A stretch of DNA of 64,000 nt from Dyadobacter sp. LHD-138 (GTDB lineage Bacteria; Bacteroidota; Bacteroidia; Cytophagales; Spirosomataceae): NCBI RefSeq assembly GCF_030929615.1, contig NZ_JAVFVU010000001.1, positions 124,001 to 188,000 on the forward strand, read 5' to 3'. This document shows, piece by piece, positions 25,517 through 34,990 of the stretch; position 1 is the first letter of the stretch, and each line of letters begins with the position of its first letter. A model generated the notes under the pieces. It was not told where the DNA came from and ran no database searches. It saw nothing but the letters and a program-made list of their open reading frames with translations. Both the position numbers and the translations under genes were made by a program.

Positions 25517-27199
25517 TCAGTTATACCCCGGGTTCTGTTTGAATTCTTCCTTATTGGTCACTGCATCGAGCTGAACCTGGGGAATCGGACGCAGATTGTG
25601 CGTTTCCTTAATGTTTGCTTTGGCGTCCATGTTGTATTTTTGCACATAACTCACGAGTTTTCCCGTGCGTTTCAGGTCATACCAGCGAAACAATTCACCA
25701 GCCAGCTCGCGGGCCCGTTCATCCAAAATAAAGTCGATGGTCAGATCTTTCACAGCAATTTCCATGTCAGCTTCCTTGCCTGCGATGGCCCGTTTTTTAC
25801 GAAGATCGTTCATATATTTTAATGCTTCTGTCGGATTGGAATTCATCAAAGCCTCCGCTGCGATCAGATACATTTCCGCAATCCGGATTACGAAGCCATC
25901 ACGCGCACTCCATTCCTGATTGGCCGTCAACCGCGTCGGATCCATCAATTTACTCATTTGAATAAACTGTGATCTCAGCAAAAGCGTACCATCGGTTTTA
26001 TACATCGTATTACGGTCAAAGATTTTATACCGACCCGATGCATTAGCCGTTTGCTCGGGAGTTGCAACCGTTTTCAGGAAAACCATGGAAGTGTCGCCCA
26101 AAGCCATTTTCGGATAACCGTTAACCGTTCCGGCTTTCAGGTTTGCCATGTTTGCTTTCCAAACGGTTTGAAAAGTACCGGCATAACGTTGATCCACATT
26201 TTCGTTAAATAAATCGAGCAAATGTAACGTCGGCACATAACGCTGGTATGGACGACCATAAGCAACGGAACGCTCCATGCCCGGCTGTTTGTCATACACC
26301 ATAACAAAATGCAAATGACTGTTATTGCCTTTTCCCGCTGCCGCGTCGTAATCACCATTCATGGTATCATCATTAGTATAATTGACATAGTACACCACTT
26401 CTGAATTCGTCCCGCCCTCAGAATTTTTCATATCCCAAAGCGATTTAAAATCGGAGAATAATGAATACCGGCCCGAAGCGATCACTTCTTTTGCCAATGT
26501 GGCTGCCTGTGCATACATGGCTGCATTGTTGGTTGCACTGGCGCGGGTCAGGGACATTCTTGCTTTAAATGCCTTGGCAACATCCTGGGTGATACGTCCC
26601 GTCGTTGATTTGGTAGGCGCCAGATTGGCAATCGCAATGTCCAGATCTGCAAAAATGACCTTATAAAACGCTTCAACGCTGGATCTTTTTGCCGTTGTCA
26701 CCACACCGATCGTGGGTTCCGTTGAAAGCACCACGTCTCCCCAGGTTTCGGTAATCAGCCAGAGATAATGTGCTCTCAAAAACCGGACTTCTCCCTCATA
26801 CTGTTTGTTCAGCGCCTCACTTAAAACAGGTGCGGGGAGCAGTTTCAAGGCTGTATTGCAGGTATTCAAAGCTTTATACAAGTGTCCCCAATAGTCTTTC
26901 AAATTGGCCTGTGCGCCGTTTAAGTCGACGGAATAATCCGAAATCTGGTTCGCTTTGTTGTCACCGCCCCGAAGGAAAAGATCGGTTCCGGTTTCGGCAA
27001 ATGCCGAAGGAAATTCCTTTCCATACCATAACCTGGTTCCCGAATATGACGCATTCACAGCCGCCGTAATGCCCAGCTCGGTTTGAAAAAACGGATCTTC
27101 GGTCAGGCCGCTTTTATTGGTTTCGGAAAGATAATCCTCGCAAGAAGTAAGTCCGACAAGAGAAAAAGCCATTAACAAGGCCGCTATTTTGATTTTCAT
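25517..27199 (-). CDS. SusD/RagB-family nutrient-binding outer-membrane lipoprotein
   Basis: A 560-residue surface lipoprotein that caps a SusC channel and captures its ligand. Signal and lipobox are clear (MKIKIAALLMAFSLVGLTSC, Cys20). The helical TPR-like core follows (LKDYWGHLYKALNTCNTALK, EGEVRFLRAHYLWLITETWG). The C-terminal SusD block is RDGFVIRIAEMYLIAAEAL, ILDERARELAGELFRWYDLK and NLRPIPQVQLDAVTN. It lies 57 bp after the SusC-type gene on the same strand. No glycoside hydrolase, peptidase or sulfatase is nearby, so the substrate cannot be inferred. Confidence 0.95.
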   Translation of the reverse strand: MKIKIAALLMAFSLVGLTSCEDYLSETNKSGLTEDPFFQTELGITAAVNASYSGTRLWYGKEFPSAFAETGTDLFLRGGDNKANQISDYSVDLNGAQANLKDYWGHLYKALNTCNTALKLLPAPVLSEALNKQYEGEVRFLRAHYLWLITETWGDVVLSTEPTIGVVTTAKRSSVEAFYKVIFADLDIAIANLAPTKSTTGRITQDVAKAFKARMSLTRASATNNAAMYAQAATLAKEVIASGRYSLFSDFKSLWDMKNSEGGTNSEVVYYVNYTNDDTMNGDYDAAAGKGNNSHLHFVMVYDKQPGMERSVAYGRPYQRYVPTLHLLDLFNENVDQRYAGTFQTVWKANMANLKAGTVNGYPKMALGDTSMVFLKTVATPEQTANASGRYKIFDRNTMYKTDGTLLLRSQFIQMSKLMDPTRLTANQEWSARDGFVIRIAEMYLIAAEALMNSNPTEALKYMNDLRKKRAIAGKEADMEIAVKDLTIDFILDERARELAGELFRWYDLKRTGKLVSYVQKYNMDAKANIKETHNLRPIPQVQLDAVTNKEEFKQNPGYN

Positions 27200-27256
27200 T
27201 GGAATATCTGTTTTAAAATTTCAGTAATTCAAATCAGGATTCATTTACCTGAATGA

Positions 27257-30200
27257 TTAAAAATCAATGTTTACACCAAAGATCATCTGTTTCACGAGTG
27301 GGAAACTCAAATCACCGCCACGTTCCGGATCGTAATCCTTGATCTTGCTGAAAGTGAAATAGTTTTGCAGTGTGCCATACACCCGCACACGACCAACACC
27401 GATTTTCTTCACCAGCGTCGACGGAATATTATAACCCAACGACACATCTCTGATCTTCACCAAAGAACCTTTCACATAACCCAGCGTCGACTGGTACAGA
27501 TAATTTGTTGTCGAGTAAGAACTGTTCGGTCGCGGAAAAGCATTCGTCGGATTCTCCGGTGTCCAGTAATCTACGTTCGAAGAATTTTCAAGCGCGCTTG
27601 GCTTGTAAGCACTGCTATTGTACTCATAGTTGATGTAATGCCCGATGCGACCGTAAACAAAAACACTCAGGTCAATATTTTTGTATTCAAAATGGTTATT
27701 AACCCCGAATGAGAACTTCGGAACCTGAGAAAAAGTGGTACGATCCCCCGGATCAACTACGCCGTTTCCATTGATATCAGCCACCTTAACATCGCCCGGT
27801 TTGTTGCTTCCAAATTTCAAAGCCGCTTCTTCCTCGCCAAGCTGCCAGATGCCTATCTTTTTATAGTTATAAAAAACTTTGGTTGGTTCACCAACAAACC
27901 AGCTGCTGGCCTCATTACGTGTAACGCCACTGTTCAACGCTATAATCTTTTCCCGGTTTACGGTAAACGTCCAGTCTGTCGACCAGCTGAAAGATTTTGC
28001 GTTCATATTCTGAGAGGTAATAGCCAGCTCGATACCTTTGTTTTCCACCTGACCTATATTTTCAAGAACCTCACTGTAACCAGTATGCGTGGGCAACAAA
28101 CTTGGCAATAGCAGATCTTTGGTCCTTGACCGGTACACATCAATCGTTCCCGAGATTTTATTACCCAGTAAACCAAAATCGATACCGGCGTTCCAGGTAC
28201 CGGTCGTCTCCCAGGTCAGGTTCGGATTTGGAATGACCTTGGGCCAATACCCAAAAGCAGCGCTCGTACCAAAAGCATAGCCGGATAAGCCCAAACCTCC
28301 TTTTGTCGCATAGGGATCAATAGCAGCATTCCCCGATTTCCCCCAGCTTACGCGCAGTTTCAGATCATTGACAATTTTGCTATCCCGCAAAAATGGCTCT
28401 TCGATCACACGCCATGCTCCTGAAACCGATGGGAAATAGCCCCATTTATTTCCCGCCGCCAGTACCGAAGATCCGTCTGTACGCAACGAAGCCTGGAAAA
28501 TATATTTGTTGCTTAATTTATAGTTCACCCGTCCAAAAAACGAAGCAATTTTAGTTTCTCTTAACGTACTGCCAATTGCTTTGGAAATGGTATTCGAATT
28601 TAAATCATGAAATGAAGTGATCGGAGAAGCCTGGTTATTCCCCGACGAAGTATACTCCTCAAATTTGGTACCCAGTGAACTCGTTCCCAAAAGTCCCTGA
28701 ATCTGATGATTCCCGATCGTTTTGTTGTAGTTAAGCGTATTTTCCCAGGTATAGTTGAAATAGTTTTCCAGTTTAACACCGGAAGTTGAATTACGCCCTG
28801 CGTTCGCAACCGTATTGTATCCTTTGTAATATCCGTTTCGAAAATCACGAAAATCCAGCCCTATGGTAGATTTAAAAAACAACTCGTTCGTAATTTTCAC
28901 ATCCAGATAAGCGGAAGAAAATAAGCGTTTATCAACGATATTGTTCACGAAAACACCGGGCTGTTCATCGGCCAATGGTGTAAATTGTGCACTGTAACCC
29001 GGCGCAGGATTCAGGATCAGGGTTCCGTCGTCGTTAAATGCTTTGGCAATCGGTAAAATTTTGTTTGCCATATTCAAAGGATTCTCGCGTTTATCCTGAT
29101 TTTTATAGGAATAAATAGCGCTAACCCCTACCCTGATGCGGTTATTAAATTTATGGTCGACACTAACTTTACCATTTAACCTGCGGTAAACATCATTGAG
29201 CAGTAAGCCTTTATCCTTTTGATAACCAAACGACGTTGCAAAAGTGGTTTTCTCACTGCCGCCCGTCATATTGATTTCATAATTCTGCATCAAACCGCTG
29301 TGAAAAATATAACTTTGCCAGTCCTCAAATTGCTTATCCTTAATGTATTGTAATTCCGTCACCTGAAAAATATCCTCATCTTTTCTGTAAACATCACCAT
29401 TGGTGGTTCGGTATGCTTCCCGCTTTTGCTGCGCGTATTCTTCGCCGTTCATCATGCGCGGGTAAAGCGCTTTTTTGTTCATCGAAACATATGCATTGAA
29501 TGATAAACTGGATTTCCCTGCCGACCCTTTTTTAGTCGTAATGATGATCACACCATTAGCCCCGCGTGTTCCGTAAATGGCTGTGGAAGCAACATCTTTC
29601 AAGACTTCAATCGAGGCAATATCCGTTGGGTTGATATCAATAAACGAACCGTACGGAATGCCATCCACCAAAACAAGCGGCTTATTATCTGCTTTCAAGG
29701 ACCTGTTTCCACGTAAAACGATGTTAATATCCGCACCTGGCTGTCCCGAATTTTGTGTAATATCAATCCCCGAAACCTTTCCTTGCAGCGATCTGAGCGC
29801 ATTCGTCGTCGGAATGGCGGTGATATCTTTGGATTTTACCGAAGTAATCGCGCCGGTCACGTCACTTTTTTTCATCGTTCCATAGCCCACAACCACAACT
29901 TCCTCCAGTGCTTTGGTGTCCGTCAACAGTTTGACGTCGATAATCGAACGGTTATTCACCTGAATTTCCTGACCGACATAACCCACGTAAGAAAAAACCA
30001 AGGTTGCATTTCCAGCCGGGATCGTGAGTTTGTACGATCCATTCACATCCGAAGTCGCACCAGTTGTTGTACCTTTCAACAAAATACTTACGCCTGGCAG
30101 TTCTTCACCGTTATCTCCCGTAACCTTTCCTGTAATATCAAAAACAGCATTTGACCCGTTTTTTCCATCTGCCGACACGACCATATTTTTCGTAAAGTTC

Positions 30201-30298
30201 AGACGATCTCCGGCATAAAGCTTCTGACTACCAACCGGCAAAATTCCATACATGAGTAACAGCCCCAGGGCCGACGCACTTTGTAACTTTCTAAACAT
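27257..30298 (-). CDS. SusC/RagA-family TonB-linked outer-membrane receptor
   Basis: A 1013-residue TonB-dependent channel. After the signal peptide comes a carboxypeptidase-like beta-sandwich (ITGKVTGDNGEELPGVSILL to LVFSYVGYVGQEIQV, about 55-120). Next are the SusC linker/TonB-box segment ALEEVVVVGYGTMKKSDVTG, the plug (LQGKVSGIDITQNSGQPGAD, STAIYGTRGANGVIIITTKK) and the barrel, ending in aromatic KQMIFGVNIDF as expected for Bam recognition. Co-transcribed with SusD. Regulation is not evident, as no sigma/anti-sigma pair or hybrid sensor adjoins it directly. Confidence 0.96.
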   Translation of the reverse strand: MFRKLQSASALGLLLMYGILPVGSQKLYAGDRLNFTKNMVVSADGKNGSNAVFDITGKVTGDNGEELPGVSILLKGTTTGATSDVNGSYKLTIPAGNATLVFSYVGYVGQEIQVNNRSIIDVKLLTDTKALEEVVVVGYGTMKKSDVTGAITSVKSKDITAIPTTNALRSLQGKVSGIDITQNSGQPGADINIVLRGNRSLKADNKPLVLVDGIPYGSFIDINPTDIASIEVLKDVASTAIYGTRGANGVIIITTKKGSAGKSSLSFNAYVSMNKKALYPRMMNGEEYAQQKREAYRTTNGDVYRKDEDIFQVTELQYIKDKQFEDWQSYIFHSGLMQNYEINMTGGSEKTTFATSFGYQKDKGLLLNDVYRRLNGKVSVDHKFNNRIRVGVSAIYSYKNQDKRENPLNMANKILPIAKAFNDDGTLILNPAPGYSAQFTPLADEQPGVFVNNIVDKRLFSSAYLDVKITNELFFKSTIGLDFRDFRNGYYKGYNTVANAGRNSTSGVKLENYFNYTWENTLNYNKTIGNHQIQGLLGTSSLGTKFEEYTSSGNNQASPITSFHDLNSNTISKAIGSTLRETKIASFFGRVNYKLSNKYIFQASLRTDGSSVLAAGNKWGYFPSVSGAWRVIEEPFLRDSKIVNDLKLRVSWGKSGNAAIDPYATKGGLGLSGYAFGTSAAFGYWPKVIPNPNLTWETTGTWNAGIDFGLLGNKISGTIDVYRSRTKDLLLPSLLPTHTGYSEVLENIGQVENKGIELAITSQNMNAKSFSWSTDWTFTVNREKIIALNSGVTRNEASSWFVGEPTKVFYNYKKIGIWQLGEEEAALKFGSNKPGDVKVADINGNGVVDPGDRTTFSQVPKFSFGVNNHFEYKNIDLSVFVYGRIGHYINYEYNSSAYKPSALENSSNVDYWTPENPTNAFPRPNSSYSTTNYLYQSTLGYVKGSLVKIRDVSLGYNIPSTLVKKIGVGRVRVYGTLQNYFTFSKIKDYDPERGGDLSFPLVKQMIFGVNIDF

Positions 30299-30896
30299 AC
30301 ATCCTGACAGTTTATATTATTCTATTTATTAATACAAAATTCATACTCAAAAACAGGCGTTCTTCATGTGATTTTTAGCCGTGAAAGAAGTCTTACCCAA
30401 AAATTATCAGTTGAATTTTTCCCGAAAAAAAATGTGAATAATCGAAGAAATAATTGGTTGTTATATTCACTATTACTTCGTTTGACAGAAGGAAGGTTAG
30501 CTATTAGCAAGAAATGCCAAAGGTTTTACTGATATTTTTTTACGCAAACGATGTCGGGAACGTCGCCAAAATAGACTTCATTCATTTTTTTATTGAATAT
30601 TTCGACTGTTTTTTAATTTCTTTTTAATCTCCAATCGAGCGGTATGGCTCGTTGTGAATAGGATTAATTTTATAATTAACCTGATAGGAATTTTATTCCT
30701 GAAACAGAACCTTATTGAATTTCGAATTTATACGCCAAGGTAAGTAACCGACGCATCGTCTTTTCGCCGTAACCAACCGCTATTCTATGATCGCTACATA
30801 AATAAAACAAAACACACAACCCTATATATCAGCAAGTTAAGTGGCAATGTAGTAGTATTTTAAGGCAACATATAGAGACATTTCTAATAGAAATAA
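30299..30896. other. Gene-free divergent promoter region
   Basis: About 600 AT-rich bases upstream of both the SusC-type gene and the T9SS cargo gene. Only a short GAGCGGTATGGCTC imperfect palindrome (about 30636-30649) stands out. No gene, repeat or RNA structure can be supported. Confidence 0.45.
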
Positions 30897-30928
30897 TTTG
30901 ATCCCGGGATTCACGAAATATACTTTTG
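30897..30928 (+). promoter_or_regulatory. Consensus Bacteroidota promoter (TTTG-N20-TACTTTTG)
   Basis: TTTG at 30897-30900 and TACTTTTG at 30921-30928 match the -33/-7 consensus with 20-bp spacing, 24 bp before the ATG at 30953. Confidence 0.7.
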
Positions 30929-30952
30929 TCTATATATCTGAACCACAATATC

Positions 30953-32458
30953 ATGAAAAAAGAAAATTTTACCCTTCCGCTTATTGCCCTTATGTTATCC
31001 CTGAGTCCCATGGCATCTGCTCAAACGCCGGCTTTGACAAGTACCATCACAGGCGTGATTTGGCAGGAAGCCAAACCCGCTAATGGCATTAGAGCAACAA
31101 CTGAAACAAAAGTGGCCGGAATTTTAGTGAAACTTTTAGATCCGGTCTCACAGGAAACTATGGCAAGTGCATTAAGCAATGCAAACGGTGAATTTAACCT
31201 CAAAACTAACGCGGGAACCTACGTCATCGAATACGTATATCCTTCAGACGGTTTCACCGTAACAGCGCAGCGGTCCGGTGGCGATAACACGGTTAACAGC
31301 GCGGCTGACGGCGATAACTTTGCCCCTGAATTTACCATCGGTAACAACCAAACAATTTCAGACTATGGTCTGGGATTGGTTGCCAAAGAAAATACGCTGA
31401 CTTATTGTGCCCAAAAGGAATCAATAACCACCGAATGGAACGATATGCTGGTTCTTCCTAAATCAACGGTGACCCCACTCCCGACCAATGTAAAAATATT
31501 TGCAGCGGAAGCCGTATTTCATCCGACCATAGGCATTGAAAACACCGCCACAGCCAATGGATACAGTATTACGGCTGCCGGGAAGGTTACGATGACTATG
31601 CCGATAAATCCTGCTACTTTTGTCATGAACAGCGATGTAAGCCTCGATGGCCAGCTTGGCGATTTCGATGGCGTCAAAGACTACGACGGAACATCGGGAG
31701 ATTCATTTTATAACCGTTACTCATTTGCCAGTGCTTATCCAGCCAGAAATACCAATAGTGCCACGGTCATTTCAACTAATTTTGTCGGTACCGGAAACGA
31801 TACGTTCACAATACCAACACTCGCGCAAAGCTCAGTGGCAGTAACAGGAAGTGGTAATCTGGAAACATTAGTGCAAACCTACGTCAGTGCCGGTGCCTGC
31901 GTTGTTTATACCTATGCCAGTGGAGCACTTCCAGTGACATTGACCTCGTTCAAAGTCCAAAAGCGGGAGAATGCCAGTGCGCTGGAATGGAAAACCACCT
32001 CGGAAACGAATAGTGACCGCTTTGAAATTGAAAGAAGCAGCACTGGACAAAAATGGGAAAAACTAGGTACCGTGAAAGCTGCCAAAGAAAGTTCAGTACT
32101 ATCCGCCTATTCGTTTGTAGATGCCTCACCTTTAAGGGGACAGAATTTATACCGACTTAAAATGATCGATAGCGACGAGACCTTCGCTTTCAGCCGGATT
32201 GTAAGTCTTGATTTCAAAAACAAGTCTGAACTAATTGTTTACCCAAACCCGGCCTCCGAAAAAATAACGGTAAAGTCGGCTCAGGAAGAAGAGATATCAA
32301 AAATTGAAATATACAACGGGGCCGGAAAACTTATGGCGCGGTCAAAAGAGAACAGCAACTCCGTAGATATTCTAAATTTGAACAGCGGAATCTATTCGGT
32401 TAAAGTCGTCTACAAGGCGGGCAGCAGTCAATCCCAAAAAATATTCGTAGTACACTGA
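30953..32458 (+). CDS. Secreted T9SS cargo protein with SdrD-B-like domain
   Basis: A 501-residue protein. Signal peptide (MKKENFTLPLIALMLSLSPM, cleavage near ASAQ); the ATG at 30953 is chosen because it starts this signal. Residues about 30-150 form an SdrD-B/CNA-B-like domain (SNANGEFNLKTNAGTYVIEY). A unique middle domain follows. The C-terminus has the 'LPVTLTSFKVQKRENASALE' module, then the T9SS type A sorting domain (LIVYPNPASEKITVKS to LNSGIYSVKVVY). It would be exported through the T9SS pore and attached to or released from the surface. It is the first of several such genes in this block. Confidence 0.9.
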   Translation: MKKENFTLPLIALMLSLSPMASAQTPALTSTITGVIWQEAKPANGIRATTETKVAGILVKLLDPVSQETMASALSNANGEFNLKTNAGTYVIEYVYPSDGFTVTAQRSGGDNTVNSAADGDNFAPEFTIGNNQTISDYGLGLVAKENTLTYCAQKESITTEWNDMLVLPKSTVTPLPTNVKIFAAEAVFHPTIGIENTATANGYSITAAGKVTMTMPINPATFVMNSDVSLDGQLGDFDGVKDYDGTSGDSFYNRYSFASAYPARNTNSATVISTNFVGTGNDTFTIPTLAQSSVAVTGSGNLETLVQTYVSAGACVVYTYASGALPVTLTSFKVQKRENASALEWKTTSETNSDRFEIERSSTGQKWEKLGTVKAAKESSVLSAYSFVDASPLRGQNLYRLKMIDSDETFAFSRIVSLDFKNKSELIVYPNPASEKITVKSAQEEEISKIEIYNGAGKLMARSKENSNSVDILNLNSGIYSVKVVYKAGSSQSQKIFVVH

Positions 32459-32495
32459 TCCAGCTCATTTCACAACATTCACACACTTTGTGGGA

Positions 32496-32541
32496 AATCA
32501 TTTTAACGGCGCAGGATCTTTTCTGTACCGTTAAAATGATT
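32496..32541 (+). terminator. Long hairpin after the T9SS cargo gene
   Basis: AATCATTTTAACGG (32496-32509) and CCGTTAAAATGATT (32528-32541) form a perfect 14-bp stem with an 18-nt loop, 38 bp past the stop codon. No U-tract follows, so mechanism is uncertain. The rest of gene-free 32459-32785 shows no other structure. Confidence 0.6.
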
Positions 32542-32785
32542 CAATTTCAGAAGCAAACAGATTTCCTGGTATGGAAATTATTCTTACTTCAAGCGCATGG
32601 TATTAATCTCTTCCTATTTTTAACATTAAAACAATCGCAAGTAGTAGTTGGTAATTAAATCCTTCCCTATTTTTGTATTTTCCGGTTACACGGTCTGAAA
32701 GCGTTATTATTCAGGCCAGCCAATCGAAATTGAAAACAATCCAAATTACCTGGGGAATTACACCAGACTTCTAACCTGCATCCGT

Positions 32786-34066
32786 TTGAAATATAAAATA
32801 TCCAGCCAGTTACGTAGATACTGGCACTACCTTCAGGGGAGTAGCGACACGTTCTCGCTTCAAAGTCGCATTTATCACTTTATCTGTCTAGCGACTATCA
32901 TTTTAATGATCTACGCGCTGGTTTTTAGCCTGATGACAAGTTTTCTGACCGCTGCGTTAATCACGGTTGTCCTGCTGCCCTTCCAGGTTTTCCTTTATTA
33001 CCTTTCCAGATTTAAAGACAGAACCACCTTATCATTGAATCTCTACTGTCTGCTCTTTTACATATTCTTTATTTTCAGCTACCGGATAAGCTCCGGCATA
33101 ACCGGATCAAGCCTGCTTTCCTTATGCTTGGTTCATTTTCTGTCACTGGCAGCGGCACCGAGGAAGGAATACATTCCACTAACCGTGGTAAATCTTACCG
33201 TTGTGGCGGCGCTATTGACAACAGAATATCTGGATCCAAACTTTATACAGGGAGGTTATACCGACAAAAAGCAACAGTTCATTGATATTGCCTCTACCTA
33301 TGCGGTCAACATGATTTTGATTCTGGTAAGTCTGGCCTATATTATAAATAATTATACCAAAGAGAAGGAAAAAGCCGAAGAAAGGGCGATGTTACTTGAC
33401 GAATTGCATGAGGAAAAATCACGGCTCATTTCATTGATTTCTCATGATTATCATACGCCGCTGAATTCCATGAAAAAATATCTGGAAATATTGGGTATGT
33501 ATGATCTGAAACCCGACGAAAAACGCATGTTGGAAACAGAGGTGAGCCAATCCGTTACCAATACCCAAAACCTGCTGCTAAACTTGCTGGATCTGACCAA
33601 TGAGAAATTTAAGAGCCAAAGGGCCAAAGAATACTTCGTGGTACAAGACCAGCTAAAAGAGACTGTGCGCGCTTACGTCGATATTGCGAAGGGCAAAGGG
33701 ATACAATTTGATTCGCTGATTCCGGAAAGCCTACGTATTTTTTCAAATCCTTATCATTTGAATGTCATTCTCAGAAACCTGATCAATAATGCCGTCAAAT
33801 TCTGCCCAAAGAATAGCCACATCACTTTATCTTATCAACAAAACGACGACTTCCACGAGTTTTCTGTTACAGACAATGGCACGGGTATTGCCGACGCAAC
33901 CAAGCAGGCAATCGCCGAAGGCTGGGAAAATCAATCCGGGACATTACGTGAGGGAGGCATGGGATTAATCCTATCAAAAAAATTTACAGAAGCGCTCATG
34001 GGAACTCTTTCTTTCACCAGTCAGAAAGGAAGTGGAACAACATTCTATGTCAGAATTCCCATTTAA
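32786..34066 (+). CDS. Membrane sensor histidine kinase
   Basis: A 426-residue kinase. About five or six membrane segments fill residues 28-195 (FICLATIILMIYALVFSLM ... YAVNMILILVSLAYIIN). A short coiled coil (EKEKAEERAMLLDELHEEKS) leads into the H-box LISLISHDYHTPLNSMKKY, then the N-box NVILRNLINNAVKFC, G1 VTDNGTGIAD and G2 GGMGLILSKKF. The start is TTG at 32786; no nearer ATG keeps the first membrane segment. A NarL-type regulator gene ends 27 bp downstream on the other strand, a plausible partner although not in the same transcript. Confidence 0.9.
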   Translation: MKYKISSQLRRYWHYLQGSSDTFSLQSRIYHFICLATIILMIYALVFSLMTSFLTAALITVVLLPFQVFLYYLSRFKDRTTLSLNLYCLLFYIFFIFSYRISSGITGSSLLSLCLVHFLSLAAAPRKEYIPLTVVNLTVVAALLTTEYLDPNFIQGGYTDKKQQFIDIASTYAVNMILILVSLAYIINNYTKEKEKAEERAMLLDELHEEKSRLISLISHDYHTPLNSMKKYLEILGMYDLKPDEKRMLETEVSQSVTNTQNLLLNLLDLTNEKFKSQRAKEYFVVQDQLKETVRAYVDIAKGKGIQFDSLIPESLRIFSNPYHLNVILRNLINNAVKFCPKNSHITLSYQQNDDFHEFSVTDNGTGIADATKQAIAEGWENQSGTLREGGMGLILSKKFTEALMGTLSFTSQKGSGTTFYVRIPI

Positions 34067-34093
34067 TTTCCCAGCAGCAATTTACATTCTGAC

Positions 34094-34735
34094 TTAAATC
34101 AAATCATCTGCATTGATCTTTGCGAATAATGCCACAACACTGTCTACCTCCATTTTTTCAAAGATTCTGGCTTTGAAAGTACTCACGGTACTTACACTTA
34201 AATTCAGGGTTTGCGCTATTTCCTTCGTCCACTTGCCCTCCAGCAGAAGCTTCGTAATCTCCGTCTCGCGTGGAGACAGGCGCACAGCTGTTTCCTTTCG
34301 GTTAAATCCATGGCTGAGAAGTTTATTGTGAATTTTCGCGCTTACATACCGGTCCCCGTTCAGGACAGTCGAAATGGCTGTCCGGGTTTCATCCTGTGCC
34401 GCTGACTTCGATAAAAAACCGTTCGCACCTGCCAGGATAAACCGCTCTGCATTTTGATCTTCCTCAGCTGAAGAACAAATCAATATGGCAACCTTAGGTA
34501 ACTCCTTTCTGATCAGGCCGACCATCTGGATCCCTTTTCCCCCGGGAATATAAATATCCAGAATAATAAAATCAAAATGCCGGGCCCTTATTTCCTGCAT
34601 TGCATCGTCGAAATTCTGGATTTCAGATACGTTTATATTTTCGTCTATTTGGTGTAAAACGATCCGCAGACTCATGCTAATTAAATGATGATCTTCAACG
34701 ATAAGGACGTGTTTCATTTTTAAAGGTTCGTTCAT
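34094..34735 (-). CDS. NarL/LuxR-family response regulator
   Basis: A 213-residue regulator with an intact receiver: acidic pocket VEDHH, phospho-acceptor Asp in FDFIILDIYIPGGKG, and Lys in GFLSKSA. A C-terminal LuxR HTH follows (LSPRETEITKLLLEGKWTKE, then LSVSTVSTFKARIFEKMEV). The start may be the ATG at 34735 or the one at 34717 (MKHVLIVED). It is convergent with the kinase gene at 32786 and divergent from the hybrid sensor at 34991. It appears paralogous to the regulator at 15131. Confidence 0.93.
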   Translation of the reverse strand: MNEPLKMKHVLIVEDHHLISMSLRIVLHQIDENINVSEIQNFDDAMQEIRARHFDFIILDIYIPGGKGIQMVGLIRKELPKVAILICSSAEEDQNAERFILAGANGFLSKSAAQDETRTAISTVLNGDRYVSAKIHNKLLSHGFNRKETAVRLSPRETEITKLLLEGKWTKEIAQTLNLSVSTVSTFKARIFEKMEVDSVVALFAKINADDLI

Positions 34736-34990
34736 TTAATGTAAAAGTGGGTATTCAGAAACGTTTGATAACCCGAGAGCCGGAAGATATGTATAGCGTG
34801 GGATTAATCATAGTCAAAAACAGAATTAACATCACCAACCAGTACTTTGTTCAAATCATAAACACCCGCCCGGTTACCTCTCACTTCACCCACTTTTTCC
34901 GGGTAACAAGCCCGAATTACCTAAGTTGAAAAATTATTAGCAAATTGCGCAGGAAAACACCCTACCCTCCCTTTAATTTTTTCTATACTT